Origin: Margaritifera margaritifera
Lineage: Eukaryota; Mollusca; Bivalvia; Unionida; Margaritiferidae
Length of the DNA: 64,000 bases
Assembly: GCA_029931535.1 (NCBI GenBank)
Contig: JAQPZY010001423.1
Coordinates: 889,501 to 953,500 of the forward strand
Reading direction: 5' to 3'
Part shown: in pieces, positions 46,314 to 57,367 of the stretch
Position numbering within the stretch: the stretch's first letter is position 1
Layout: each line of letters opens with the position of its first letter
Translations under genes and position numbers: made by a program
Notes under the pieces: generated by a model
Seen by the model: only the letters and a program-made list of their open reading frames with translations
Databases searched by the model: none
Told to the model about the DNA's origin: nothing

Positions 46314-47231
46314 GAGGAGGAGGAAATGCATGAGCATCCAACCACAACCCACATCAATGTCTAGGAGCATGATGATTGCTCTAATGAAAGGATGTACTTC
46401 TCCTAACATGAAGGCAGCACAACCAAAGAATATGTATTTATACTTGTGCGAAGGAGACCCCTGGTGGATCATACACCTGGCTATTGCCTGACCTGTACAA
46501 GTTTCCTGGGTGAATCCAGCAAAAGCTATGAAACCATGCCTGAAACTGAGGTTGTGCTGTCATGAACAGGGCATCTAAACTGTATGGGCAGCTACCAGTG
46601 GCCCAATGAGACTCAGCTCTCTCCTTTGCAAGGCCATGTCTCGTAAACAGAAGCTGAAGAAAGTAGACTGGGCATATCAGTCAACTGATTCCACTAAGTC
46701 TAAAATGTAAACATTACATTTGAAGCCAGGCTCATTGAAATTGCTCACATAACCAAGCCAAGATCTTTATGAGGTGTGCCCGATACTGCGAGAGTTTAGA
46801 GTATGCCAATCTAAAAACCCACTTTTGCCACGAGATCAACAATGTCTTGCTTTCCCCGTCTTAATCAGGAGGAACAACCTCTGAAGGGTACACTTCAGAT
46901 AGCATCTCTGAGCGCAAACAGGGTCCTGCAGCTTTGCCTCTCTAAATGGGTTGATCGAGGAGAGCAGGTGAATAGTTATTTTTTTATTTCATGTAGATGG
47001 TAACCTGTTCTTCAACATGAAAGCAGGCTGAATCAGTATGATAGCCATTGGAATGGAATGCACCTAGTTTGGATCCATGGACAGTGCGTGCAGTTCACCT
47101 ACAATGCTAGTGCTATTAAGAAGCAAGTCTTGAATGATAACAGCTTCAGTGAGGTCAAAGACAGGGTCTCAAACATGGGCGAGTTGAGCCATGTCAAGAC
47201 TCTGGAGAGGTTCATTTGGCGTACAACATGA
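46314..47231 (+). pseudogene. decayed protein-coding relic, unrecognised
   Basis: A single plus-strand frame of 306 codons reads as protein-like sequence although about eleven in-frame stops break it. Examples are ITFEARLIEIAHITKPRSL, CFPRLNQEEQPLKGTLQIAS, HLVWIHGQCVQFTYNASAIK and EVKDRVSNMGELSHVKTLER. A constant frame over 900 bp with substitutions only points to an old retrocopy or a dead element gene. I recognise neither the family nor catalytic motifs. AAATTTACATTAG just before it could be a splice acceptor or chance. Confidence 0.5.
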
Positions 47232-47562
47232 GCAAGCAGTTCATAATTGGTCAACAATTTCGAAATGTCCACTGACATGTGGTTTGCCAGTCCAAAATGA
47301 GAGCAGCTTGCCTGCTAAATCTGTACATAGGTCAGCTGGATTGCTTGCTCAGCAGCTGAGATGGCATAGGGCATATGACTTGCAGGCTGATCTGACTGGC
47401 GTAGTCAGGTTACATTCCTGCATACCCAGTTTCACTGGCACTAAGGCCATGCATGGGCTGGAGGGGACTTATGACCAGCGGGCTGCCAAAATGGGGGAAA
47501 TCTGCCCTGGTTTCCTCTGATTAGCTTGCTGACATCCGTGATTTCAAAGCTTCCTGTATAAG
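47232..47562. other. continuation of the decayed relic region
   Basis: An out-of-frame 109-codon plus-strand frame spans 47191-47520. Composition is more GC-rich than the surroundings. No motif recognised. The phrase ACTGGCACTAAGGCCAT resembles ACTGGCACTAAAGCCAT at about 55170, a possible shared repeat. Confidence 0.35.
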
Positions 47563-47670
47563 ATGTTGTATAGTTTCTGCTGTGCTTATCTGAAGTCATA
47601 TGGCCAAGATACATTGTGTAATGACCAAGAAGGGCACATAAACCTCAGGATGCTGGACCATACTCCCTTG
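47563..47670. repeat. isolated end of the MITE-like family at 14795
   Basis: GTTTCTGCTGTGCTTATCTG, then AAGTCATATGGCCAAGATAC and GGGCACATAAACCTC match the 15.3-kb right arm, and inverted the 14.8-kb left arm. No partner is seen nearby. Confidence 0.6.
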
Positions 47671-48120
47671 GCCTAAAATGCACAAACACTGCATAGGTGT
47701 GATGATGAACATTTGATCCATGCAAGACTGTCTTATGGTTTTATTATGCAACTTTAAAGCACTGGCACTTTGTCAACATCTCTTAAATGATAGAAAGAAA
47801 AGACATGTATCCCAAAAATACACAGTATATTCAACGATGTGAAACTAGCATATTAAGAATACCTATAAAGAAACGCACAAATAAACCACAGTGTTTATAG
47901 TACAAATTCAAATTACAATGGTGAAAGCCAACATGCAAGTCTTACTGATTGATATCATATGGACAATAACGAACAGCAGAAGTATAAATAAATTCACAGA
48001 AAAAAAATCACAAATGTTATATACACAAGGTATATCAAACTACTGACTTACTAAACCATTCAAAATTACTGATGAAAGGTCTGAAAAATGTCAGAAAGAA
48101 AGAAAAAAAAAAAAAAAAGG
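47671..48120. other. intron, nothing recognised
   Basis: AT-rich, no signal. Confidence 0.5.
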
Positions 48121-48129
48121 ATTCCGCAG

Positions 48130-48420
48130 GTGCTGTTAACAGTTTTAAGCAAAAGTTTGAACTGGTAAACATCCAGGCTACAGGTGGCCACCTAGCGGGG
48201 GCAAGAGGAGGTAATATGTAAGAGTTACTTCTCTTTGTCTAAATGATTATATAGACAGAAAGACATTTTGTTAGTCTTTCAGGAGGGCTGGATTCAGAGG
48301 TTAGCAGAGGGTTATTTTCTAATATTAATGTGGTCGGGTAATGTATTTGATGGAGAAACTTCAACACTGAGCTTAATTTGAAAAACTTTAACATTGAGCT
48401 TAATCTGAAATTTTTTAACA
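48130..48420. repeat. dispersed repeat, copy 2
   Basis: AAACTGGTAAACATCCAG, then AAGAGTTACTTCTCTTTGTC, TCAGGAGGGCTGGATTC and TAATGTGGTCGGGTAATGTA are shared with 55690-55930, and inverted with 43.6-43.9 kb. Confidence 0.75.
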
Positions 48421-48729
48421 TTTAGCTTAATCTATGGTGTGGATGCATATGTGGGTGGATACACAAACCGATGACAAAGTGAACGTTATGTCAAGCTATC
48501 ACTAAGGGATGCTCAACAATGATTTTGATGTGGAAACCTCAGGAAATATGCATAAGTTGAATTTTTATTCCTGAGCTACAAAATGGTGGAGTAGTTACAC
48601 TGTAAAACAATATTAATATTAATAGACATTTTGGATGATGCTTATAAAAGACGAGCAAATCATATGAATTTTTAAACTGAAGTAATCTTGTTAGATCAGA
48701 AAGCAAAATGTTCACAAATATTTAAAATA

Positions 48730-50092
48730 CAGTAAAACCTGTCATTAGCGACCTCTGCTATGAGCGACCACCTGTCATGAGCGACCACAATCGTAATGCA
48801 CGGATCGATTTTATTATATAAACGCACTGTCGTGAGCGATCACCTGCAGAACGCGACCAGCGACCGCGATTTCTTGGCAAAATATGCATTTCGACACTGC
48901 TATGAATGACCGCATCACAAAACAGAGATAAACACAACTGACCTTTATTTAACCCTTTGTAACCACGACCGCTTAAGAAGCAAAGACGTTAAAAACAAAA
49001 TCAAAAACTTAAAAACAAATTAGGCTGGCTACCGGTATCTTGAATTGTTATAGATTGTACACCAGACTAGAGTACATGCCGACTGCTCATTCGGAAATAC
49101 CTCGGCTATTTCTGAGAGACTAAAGTATAATCCATAGGATTTCCCGCGTATGGCAGCTTGTTCTAAAATAATACTGCTATGAACGACCCTATCGCGAGAA
49201 CTGAGACAAACACCACTGACGTTTATTTTATCCTTTGTAACAACGACCGCTTCCAAAGTAAAGAGTGTTCTAAAAAAAAAAATTATGGAAACAAATTAGA
49301 CTGGCTACCGGTTTCCTAACTTTTGCAGGTCATGCATGTAGTTTCCTTTGTTCAAGACTGTAAACCAGACTAAAGTACATGTCACTAACTGCCATTGTAG
49401 TGCCAAAGTCAATATAGCGGTCGCATACATCATTTGTCTTTGGAGTTAATCCGTAATGCCTGGGGTGAATGAGGTCTTTGTCTTTAATACCAGTAGGTGA
49501 GAATCGTTTTCCAGATTCGATTGTCATTGTGAAAGACTGGTGTTGTTTGTTGGGGTGTTTTTGATGTTACAGAGATTACAACCCATACACCAAACCGTCA
49601 CCTGTTCACCTTAGCGCAGCCAGTTACACCCTCTGTTTATAGAGTTAATCCCTTTGTATCGTCAGTGAATAAAGTCTTTGACTTTTGTCTCTAAATAAAT
49701 TTGTTCTGTTTCTGGATAAATTAATTGTGTCTTTTTATTTCATTCATTGGTACATATACATTGTATATGTATTCCATATTTCCCCAAAGCTTGATCAAAA
49801 CCGCTACAGTCGTTATTACAATTGATCCCTTATATACGTGTGATCTTCAAATATAAATGTGATTCATGTTTAATGATAGATGTATATCTTTATTACTATT
49901 TAAAATTATTTTCAGATTGAACAAAGAATACAATAAATGTACATGATTGTGCTTATTTTTCCCTCTTAAACAGTGCTGAATTTTGACCTTGGAAACTGGT
50001 CTTTTTGTACAAACCTGTTATGAGAGACCACCTGTCTTGAGAGACCGCTTTTTGCTGGCAGAAGGGGCGGTCTCTCATGACAGGTTTTACTG
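48730..50092. mobile_element. pogo/Tigger-type element, CAGTAAAACCTGTC family, complete copy
   Basis: Left end CAGTAAAACCTGTCATTAGC and, inverted at the right, CAGTAAAACCTGTCATGAGA; TA flanks at 48728-48729 and 50093-50094. Phrases such as GAGCGACCACCTGTCATGAG repeat inside both ends. 1363 bp, without a recognisable transposase, so a nonautonomous copy. The partner copies at 8319 and 25872 show the family. Confidence 0.9.
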
Positions 50093-50379
50093 TATTAAAA
50101 AACTAAAAAGTTGTAACAATGTTGTTATACAAATACAAACAAAATCTCATTAAGTGTCTCTAAATAGAAAACAAATATGACCAAGGCTTGCATGTCCAGA
50201 ACATGCTCAAAAGAATAAACTTTAACCAAAACAAAACAAAACTGTAATGAAAATGTCATTGCCATATGAAAAACAAGCAGTATGTTCCACTTTTCCAACA
50301 ACGTTCTCTTGAATAAACAGTGCCGTTTAAGTATTTAAATATACAATTCACACCAAAACCACAGTATCATTATAATTAC

Positions 50380-50481
50380 CTTGCTAGTTTTATAGCTGAC
50401 TGGGAGAAAGTGGTATGTCCCTCAAGAGCTGCCTTCATTGCTATATACAAGGCCTGGTGGAAGCCACAATTTGTCTCTAGT
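50380..50481 (-). CDS. ATM: ATM exon d (FAT domain)
   Basis: 102 nt: one base completing a Lys codon, 33 codons, then two bases. The acceptor reads AATTTCTGGCAG and the donor GCAAG|GTAATT. The product LETNCGFHQALYIAMKAALE, then GHTTFSQSAIKLA, matches ATM segments with [20 protein letters not shown]. A frame that reads through the acceptor would give FEISGRLE, but exon c supplies the correct codon. Confidence 0.96.
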
Positions 50482-51428
50482 CTGCCAGAAATTTCAAATG
50501 TAGCTAAATAAATATTAATAAGGCAAACTAATTTTTCTTGAATTTTTACCCCTAGGGAGAATGCATAAATTATTGATACACAAATGATCATTTTTAGCGT
50601 GACATCAGCCTTATAAACAAATTTAATATTTTAATGGAGGGGAGGGGGGAGGGTAGGAGGGGCAGGGTAATTAACATAATAATTAAAAAAAATTATCAAG
50701 CCTTTGTAACAAACATTTAGATTGGTTACAATTGCATAATGTCACACCGAAAATGGATGCTATTAGTTCATAACCAGAAAGGAACTACTTATGTACTCAT
50801 ATGCCCTTACTGTGTGCTTTGATAATATTCGTAAACAATGGTTAAAATATAGTTGTTATTTATTTCTTGAGATTTGTTATTATTTGTATAACTATTTGTA
50901 ATTATAAGAACTAAAACTCCATATTTTACAGGATTCATCAAGTCATGAAGCTAGAAAATCACTCTGAAATCACTTCACTTTGTTATGGCCGTTCATGCAG
51001 TGTGTAATTGATTTTCAAGCTTCTTCATAACCCCAAGAATCATAGTATAAGATGATGTTCAGTTCTTTAAATGCATTCTTTCAATTCAGTGTAAATTCCA
51101 AGGAATCCTGATGTATATAAGAAAATATGTATTTTATCTGTTCCATGATATGTATCTGTTTCATGATATGTATCTGTTCCATGATATGTATGTTCCATGA
51201 TATGTAAATATCAGTACTAAAATTCACTTCAATACATATTCCTTGCAAGCTTGTATTGTTTTTATAGACATCAATAAAAAACCCTCTTGCAATGATTATG
51301 GTATACTTCAACATTAAATGAATGTAGCAAAACAGTGGTAATTCTGTTACTGCACTTTACAAATTTACTTTCAACTTTAAAACTCATATACAATCTACTG
51401 ACCATAATAAATATACTTCTATATTTAC
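50482..51428. other. short intron (947 bp) between exons c and d
   Basis: It holds a G-rich purine tract at 50635-50668 and a small tandem repeat at 51136-51210 (TGTTCCATGATATGTATC, about four units). No mobile element is visible. This is the shortest ATM intron in the window. Confidence 0.75.
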
Positions 51429-51580
51429 TTGTTTGGTGTCTCTAAATTCCACTGTCCAATCCTCCATGATGCTTCATACCGAAACTCTTCAACCTCTGGA
51501 GTTAAATATTGAGCCTCACTTCCATTAATTCCTTCCATATAAGTTTCCAATATATGTGAGGCACCAAAGTTTTGTATAGT
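51429..51580 (-). CDS. ATM: ATM exon c (FAT domain)
   Basis: 152 nt: 50 codons plus two bases. The acceptor reads TTTTTGCAG and the donor CAAACAA|GTAAAT. The product TIQNFGASHILETYMEGING, then EVEEFRYEASWRIGQWN, matches vertebrate LQNLGLCHILSVYLKGL and LEELHYQAAWRNMQWD. Confidence 0.97.
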
Positions 51581-51689
51581 CTGCAAAAACAAAAAGCAGA
51601 TTGAATTTAGTTAGCAGTTACAGAAGAAAAAGGCATCAGAAGTATGACTCGGATCCTTCATGTTCCAATTATGATAAAATGATTCTGCA

Positions 51690-52850
51690 AGCAAGAGTAC
51701 CATGATTTGGCACATTATACGCCTGCCCGTGTTTAATGGTTCTCAATGTAGGCATTAGTAGAGTATGGTTGTCTCTAAAGATTACAGACCAATGGGTTTC
51801 AATGACCTATAGCTTTGCCCAAGTTATGCGACCTTCAACTAAACTTAATGTGCAGAGACCGTTATTTTCTTGTTAGACCCACCATGACCTTGACCTCTGA
51901 TCTTTAGATCCCAGACTCTGTAGGTTTCTTTATTATCCTAAATACAAGTTATCCACAAAGCTAGGTCTAGGAACTTACTCTAGAACAAAAATTAGCACTT
52001 AAGTTATCATGCAAAACAACAGTTTTTTTCCTTCATTCACAGTGACCTTGGCCATTGATCTTTTGATCCCAAAATCAAATAGCATTTTCCTTACTCTAAG
52101 TACATGCAATCCACAAAGTGTGTTCCAGATTTGTGATGCAGAACTAAGGTTATTGTGCAGAAACCATTTATTTTCTTTCAAAGTGACCTTGACCTTTTGA
52201 TCACAAAATAAAAATCTTTTTCCTTACTCTAAGTACAAAACATCCACAAAATTTGGTCCAGATTTGTGATGCAGAACTAAAGTTATTATGTGGAAACCAC
52301 TTTTCTTCATTTTGTTGCTGTGACCTTGACCTTTGACCCCTCCCCATCAATAGGCTTTTTGCTTATCCCATGTGCAAGTCATCTACAAAGTTTGGTCCAG
52401 GTGTGCAGAAACCATTTTTCTTCTTTCATTGACAGTAACTTTGATCATTGACCTCCAAATCAATAGGGATCTTTCTTACCCCATGTGAAAGCCATCCAAA
52501 AAGTTTCGTAACCTGAGTTATTGTGCATAAACAATTTTTCTTCAATCAGTGACAGTGACACTGACCTCTGACCCCTAAACTGATAGGATTCTTCCTTGTC
52601 CCAAAATGCAAGCCATCCACAAAGTTTGGCAACTGTAAATGCTGGAGAATTCAAGTTACATGCAGAAACCATTTTTCTTTTTTCAGCCAGTGACCCTGAC
52701 CTCTGACTTTTTCACCCCAAAATTAATAAGCTTCTTCCTTACCCAAAGTGGAAGCCATCCACAAAGTTTGGTAGCTGTAGATTGTGGACAGCTTGAGTTG
52801 TTGTGCAGAAATGAAATTGGTAACAGGCAGATAGCATCCTAATATAATAT
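51690..52850. repeat. head-array-tail element with about 7 units of 113-155 bp
   Basis: The head at about 51700 reads TTTGGCACATTATACGCCTG. Seven units follow, each with AGTGACCTTGACCTTTGAYC-like sequence, a CTTCCTTACCCAAAGTG-like stretch and CCATCCACAAAGTTTGG. The tail reads GAAATGAAATTGGTAACAGG at about 52808-52828. A one-unit copy of the same element is at 55390. Confidence 0.85.
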
Positions 52851-53114
52851 GCTCTACTTTATGGCAGGTGCATAATTACTTTTTGAATAATAAAATACTA
52901 TTCAAATTTATATGCAAGTACCTTTATATAAACTGCTTTAATTCTGTAAATATAATGGTTTGTAAGTGTATACTTCAAATCTAGGGATTCGTTTTCTTCC
53001 ATTTCTCATGTCATCATACCAATAAAACTGAAAAATGCAAGTATATTTACTCTGAACAAACAACATGAATACACCACAAACAGGGTTAACACAAAATTTC
53101 TGAATAGTTTTGCT

Positions 53115-53293
53115 TTGTTAGTTTTAATGGCACTTTTAACACATTAATGGCTGTATCATGCTGAGGAAATGAGGAATAAGCACCGTTCCCAAGGACAAAG
53201 TGAGGCAGTCAACCTGGGCTGGTCTAGGCAGGTATAGAAACCGTGACCCTTAGATTACAAGTCTGATGCTCTACAAACTGAGCTACTCCCAAA
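53115..53293 (-). repeat. tRNA-derived SINE (Thr-type head)
   Basis: On the minus strand the head reads GGGAGTAGCTCAGTTTGTAG, then AGCATCAGACTTGTAATCTA and GGTTTCTATACC, with recognisable box A and box B and a TGT anticodon position. The body carries CATGATACAGCCATTAATGT. Same family as 23453 and 34406. No clear target duplication. Confidence 0.8.
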
Positions 53294-53419
53294 CTTCTAA
53301 TAGATCATAAAATAAAATTTGAAATATGAATTAATAAGATTAACCAAGAGGCCCATGTGGGCCTTAGGGGAGTTTGAAAAATCTATAAAATGCCATGTGC
53401 CCAGTCAGGCAAGTACTAA

Positions 53420-54380
53420 CAAGAGTCCCTCAAAAGGACTGATGCTCTACTGGGTGAAAAGAATTTCCAGAAATTCAAGATAAGACCATTTCTTCCTTTA
53501 ACTGTCAAGTGTTGAAACTATCTCTGACATTCTTCAGCAATAACAAGATATTCAAATTAGCTGCTGTGGTACACATATTGGATGTCAGTTTGGCACCATT
53601 TTCATTTAGGACAAAGTGGGCATGATTAGAAGTCTTTTGGTGAAAACCCTGTGTCATATGATCTTCCATTCAGGGAGAGTAGTGACAACAAGATTTTTAA
53701 GACAGTCGTCATGGCAGCCATATTGGATGTACAACTGGCACCATTTGCACTTAGGACCAACAAGGTATCATAAGAAATCTAAAACCCCATGTTGATATAG
53801 TCATCCATTATGGAAAGGAATAGAGATAACAATATTTTCAAGATATGACTTTCCATTCAGGAGTAGCTATAATAAGATTTTCAAGATGGCTGCTATGGTG
53901 GCCATACTGGATGTCAGATCGGCACCATTTTCATTTAAGACCAACAGGACATTATAAGAAGTCTTCTGGTGAAAACTCCACATCAATACGACTTTATGTT
54001 GTGATAACATGATTTTTAAGAAGGCTGCCATGGTGGCCATATTGGATGTCATATTAGCATAATTTTTATTTAGCATCAACTAGACATCATAAGTCTCTTA
54101 GTGAAAATGCCATGTTGATATGACCATTCATTCACGAGGAGTAGCGCGAACAAGATATTCAAGATGACTGCCATGGTTTCCTGATTGGACATCAGATCGG
54201 CACCATTTTCATTCAGAACCAACTAGACATCATGAGAAGTCTCTTAGTGAAAACCCCATGTTGATATGACCATCCATTCAGAAGGAGTAGTGAAAACAAG
54301 ACTTTCATGATGGCCCGTGGTGGCCATACTGAATGCCCAAATAGAATAATTTTCATTTAAGATCAACTAGACCTTGGGAT
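53420..54380. repeat. head-plus-array element, 144-bp units, copy 4
   Basis: The head hairpin AGTCCCTCAAAAGGACT leads into AAGAATTTCCAGAAATTCAA, then about six units with GGATGTCAGTTTGGCACCAT, then ACATCATGAGAAGTC and CATTCAGAAGGAGTAGTG. Confidence 0.87.
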
Positions 54381-55389
54381 AAAGGTGTGTGCAAAGTTTC
54401 ATAGCAATTGGTATTACTAGGGTCTTGGAATTTTTCACTAAGATGCCCAGTAATTTCTGCGATCTTTGATGACTGCAGAAGAATTCTGAATGATGGGTGT
54501 TCGTCTTCCTCACTGGCATCGACTTAAGTCTTGACTTATATGCCTGTATCACCACAGGCGGGCGAGAGTATTCGGAAGGTGACAAGATGCAGTAAATTTC
54601 TTCATTAGCCATCTTAAAAATAAATTCCATCCATTCCTAGTCGGGTCAGAATGTGATGACAATTTTAACTTGTACCTTTCCGCAACAAAGTGGTTATAAT
54701 CATCTTGTATGCCTTGAATGTTTTGATACAGCATGCCACAAGGCAGTGATAATGCTGTATAATCACTGTGATTGGTGTGGAACCTGCCGATTGGATAGAC
54801 GAGCAAAGCTGGCCCCACCATATCCAAAATGGAATTAGGTCTGGAAGGTGAGTGTTATGCTGGGCTGGGCTGGACTGGACTACTGGATGTCCAGCACAGC
54901 ATGTGCCGGTGGTACTGTATAGGAGGTGGGCTAGTTGTGTCATGCTGGGACAGCCGGCTGGACTGGGTGACCGGGAAGCTGTAACTGTCTGTCATGGACA
55001 GAACTGTCAACTGCGAAGCAGTTCAACAGTCTGGTATCTTTTCACTGATCAATATACCCGTAGAAAGGTTGACAGGATGGCTGGATGAACTGGTTGGCAG
55101 CTGGGATGCCATATAAAGGCTGACTGTAAGCTGTAAAGCAAGGTCAAGTTGTAATCCCCATGTGGCTTGTCTTACTGGCACTAAAGCCATAATGGGGTCC
55201 CCCATGATGCTTGCCACCATTTTGGAATGAGGGTAAAGACTCAAAATGTTTAGGTCTGACAATATGGACTGTGACCTCTTCTCCTGGCTCTTACAACGTC
55301 TTCTATGTAATTCAACTAAAATGCACATATGATGTATACGCACAGTATATTAACACTTAAACTGACTAAATCACCAAACAAAAGTACCT
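54381..55389. other. intron, slightly GC-richer, nothing firmly recognised
   Basis: Several short open frames on both strands without motifs. 54840-55200 is rich in CTGG/GACTGG repeats and shares ACTGGCACTAAAGCCAT with 47.4 kb. Possibly mobile-element relics. Confidence 0.4.
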
Positions 55390-55640
55390 CAAATGGCACA
55401 TTATATGCCACCTGTATTTAATAGTCCGCAATACAGATAACTGCAATTGGTGTCCAAATATCACTTTTCTTCTTTCAGTCATAGTGATCTTGACCTTTGA
55501 CCTATTGATCCTGATACTGATATGGTTCTTCCTTATCCCAGGTGCAAGCCATTCACAAAGTCTGCTAACTGTAGATAGACAACTCAAATTATTGTGAGGA
55601 AATGAAATTGGTAATAGACATACAAATGTGGATGGTTTGA
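55390..55640. repeat. single-unit copy of the 51.7-kb head-array-tail element
   Basis: The head AATGGCACATTATATGCCAC, one unit (GTGATCTTGACCTTTGACCT, GCAAGCCATTCACAAAGT) and the tail GAAATGAAATTGGTAATAGA are in the same order as at 51.7 kb, but with one unit rather than seven. Confidence 0.85.
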
Positions 55641-55689
55641 AACATAGGATAAAGGTCAATGGATTCAGACGGCACACTGAACAATAGTT

Positions 55690-55930
55690 GCAGTCCTGAA
55701 GGAAAGCTTAAACTGGTAAACATCCAGTATATCGGTGACATTTTAGCATAGGCAAGGGAAAATAATTTGTAAGACTTACTTCCCTTCATCTGAATGATAC
55801 ATACTGTATGTGGAATGAAGATTTTTCATCTTTTCAGGAGGGCTGGATTCGGGAGTAGTGGAGTTGTTTCTAATGTTAATGTGATTGGGTAATGTATTTG
55901 ACAAAGAAAACAGTTTACACAAATACAGTG
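55690..55930. repeat. dispersed repeat, copy 3
   Basis: Shares AAACTGGTAAACATCCAG, TCAGGAGGGCTGGATTC and GTGATTGGGTAATGTATTTG with the copy at 48.1 kb in the same orientation. Confidence 0.75.
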
Positions 55931-56162
55931 ATCTCAACTTCCAGTTTTTGGAGTCGAAATATAAGAGATACTGCAATTGCGATATTGTTAACTGATGTAT
56001 TTCAGAAATGCTTTAGTTACATTATGGACTGAAATGATTCTAAGTATATACGACTAAACAGTGCATCAATACTTTAATATGATCACACTGGCACCACCAC
56101 CCTGCCTCCTGTAGAAAATAAAACATCGGACAACATATTAAATAATGCTGATACAGAACATT
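55931..56162. other. intron, nothing recognised
   Basis: No signal. Confidence 0.5.
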
Positions 56163-56414
56163 TTGTTACTATGAACACCTCACTCTAACAATAGACCCCT
56201 TTTTGTCACTATAACAATAGACCCCTTTGTGTCACTATATCAACAGACCCCTTTTTGTCACTATAACAATAGACCCCTTTTTGTCACTATAACATAGACC
56301 CCTTTTTGTCACTATAACAATAGACCCCTTTTTGTCACTATAACAATAGACCCCTTTTTGTCACTATAACAATAGACCCCTTTTTGTCACTATAACAATA
56401 GACCCCTTTTTGTC
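56163..56414. repeat. 26-bp minisatellite, about 9 units
   Basis: The unit reads TGTCACTATAACAATAGACC, then CCTTTT. It lies about 190 bp past the exon b donor. Confidence 0.96.
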
Positions 56415-56601
56415 GAGCCTGCCTTTGAGGTTCAACTAGTGTGTGGACAGATGCACAGATGGGCAGTCATGCACATGGATACCAAAGTGATCACTATGTT
56501 GAGGTTCTGCCAAGGCAGGGTCAAGAAGCAACTATTTAATTGGGCATGAACTTCTTATTACCCCAAGGGCAACTGAATTTCATTCTATAATATTAACTTA
56601 C

Positions 56602-56701
56602 CTGTAACATTGTCGTCTGGTCCCCAGGTGTCTGTTTCATCATAATGTCACAGGTGATAATTGCCTTATCCCACTGGTTCTCATGCTCGTATGTGTGGAC
56701 T
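56602..56701 (-). CDS. ATM: ATM exon b (FAT domain)
   Basis: 100 nt: one base completing an Arg codon, then 33 codons, ending in phase 0. The acceptor reads GTATTTTCCTTAG and the donor TTACAG|GTAAGT. The product VHTYEHENQWDKAIITCDIM, then MKQTPGDQTTMLQ, matches vertebrate [20 protein letters not shown]. Confidence 0.97.
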
Positions 56702-57074
56702 CTAAGGAAAATACAAAAAAAAAACAAAACAAAAAAAACAAACAATTAAAATAGAACCTAGCTGAAAGATTTGTTTCTAAAAGTTCAAAAACTTTAAAAA
56801 TTTTGAAAAACTGAACAAGAGTACTACAAACAGCACATAATACGGCTGTCTTGTGACCCTTCCACAACAAATGACCTTGACCTGAGCAAATATCTGTTGG
56901 GGTTAAAAAGCATCAGCATGGATAAGGAAACAGGCCACCGACTTAAATCAATTCTTGTTGTGACCTTGATCTTGAGGCAGAGGGTACAGAGATGCTGTAA
57001 ACAAAATAAGGGGGGGGGGAGTAGAAATAAATGAGGGGGAGGAGGAGGAGGAGGAAACAGCCATAGTTCAGTAT

Positions 57075-57345
57075 TTACCTAACACATAAATATCCATCTC
57101 TTTCTTTCTTCCTGCTCAACTTAGTTAGAGGTCTATTGAAATCAAAATCCTCAAAAGATGTCTTCTCTAGTTGTATAAACATTAATTTATTGGTTGTTTC
57201 TGAGCTTAATCTGTTCCTTATCTGTGTATAAATATTGTTTTGTGCTGAGATCACCCTTTCACAATCTGCTGTCTGAAGGGACATATGCATAGCTAGCTAA
57301 GCCAGCTTGAAGAAGTTGGGAAACTGTTCTTTATGGTTGTTATAT
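57075..57345 (-). pseudogene. hAT-type C-terminal fragment (different subgroup)
   Basis: The minus strand reads NFFKLA, a stop, then LAMHMSLQTADCERVISAQN and IRNRLSSETTNKLMFIQLE. This is the dimerisation motif (TADCERxxS) of another hAT group, as in ZNF862/KIAA1586-like proteins, and is unlike the SNADxER copies elsewhere here. The rest is missing; the solo LTR lies immediately to its right. Confidence 0.78.
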
Positions 57346-57367
57346 ACAATTTTCCACAGTTCATAGG

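Noticed and set aside
52972..53029. Exon-like stretch on the minus strand (YWYDDMRNGRKRIPRFEV) behind TTTTTCAG
   Set aside because: ATM exons b and c join in phase without it, there is no good donor, and the segment has no counterpart in ATM.
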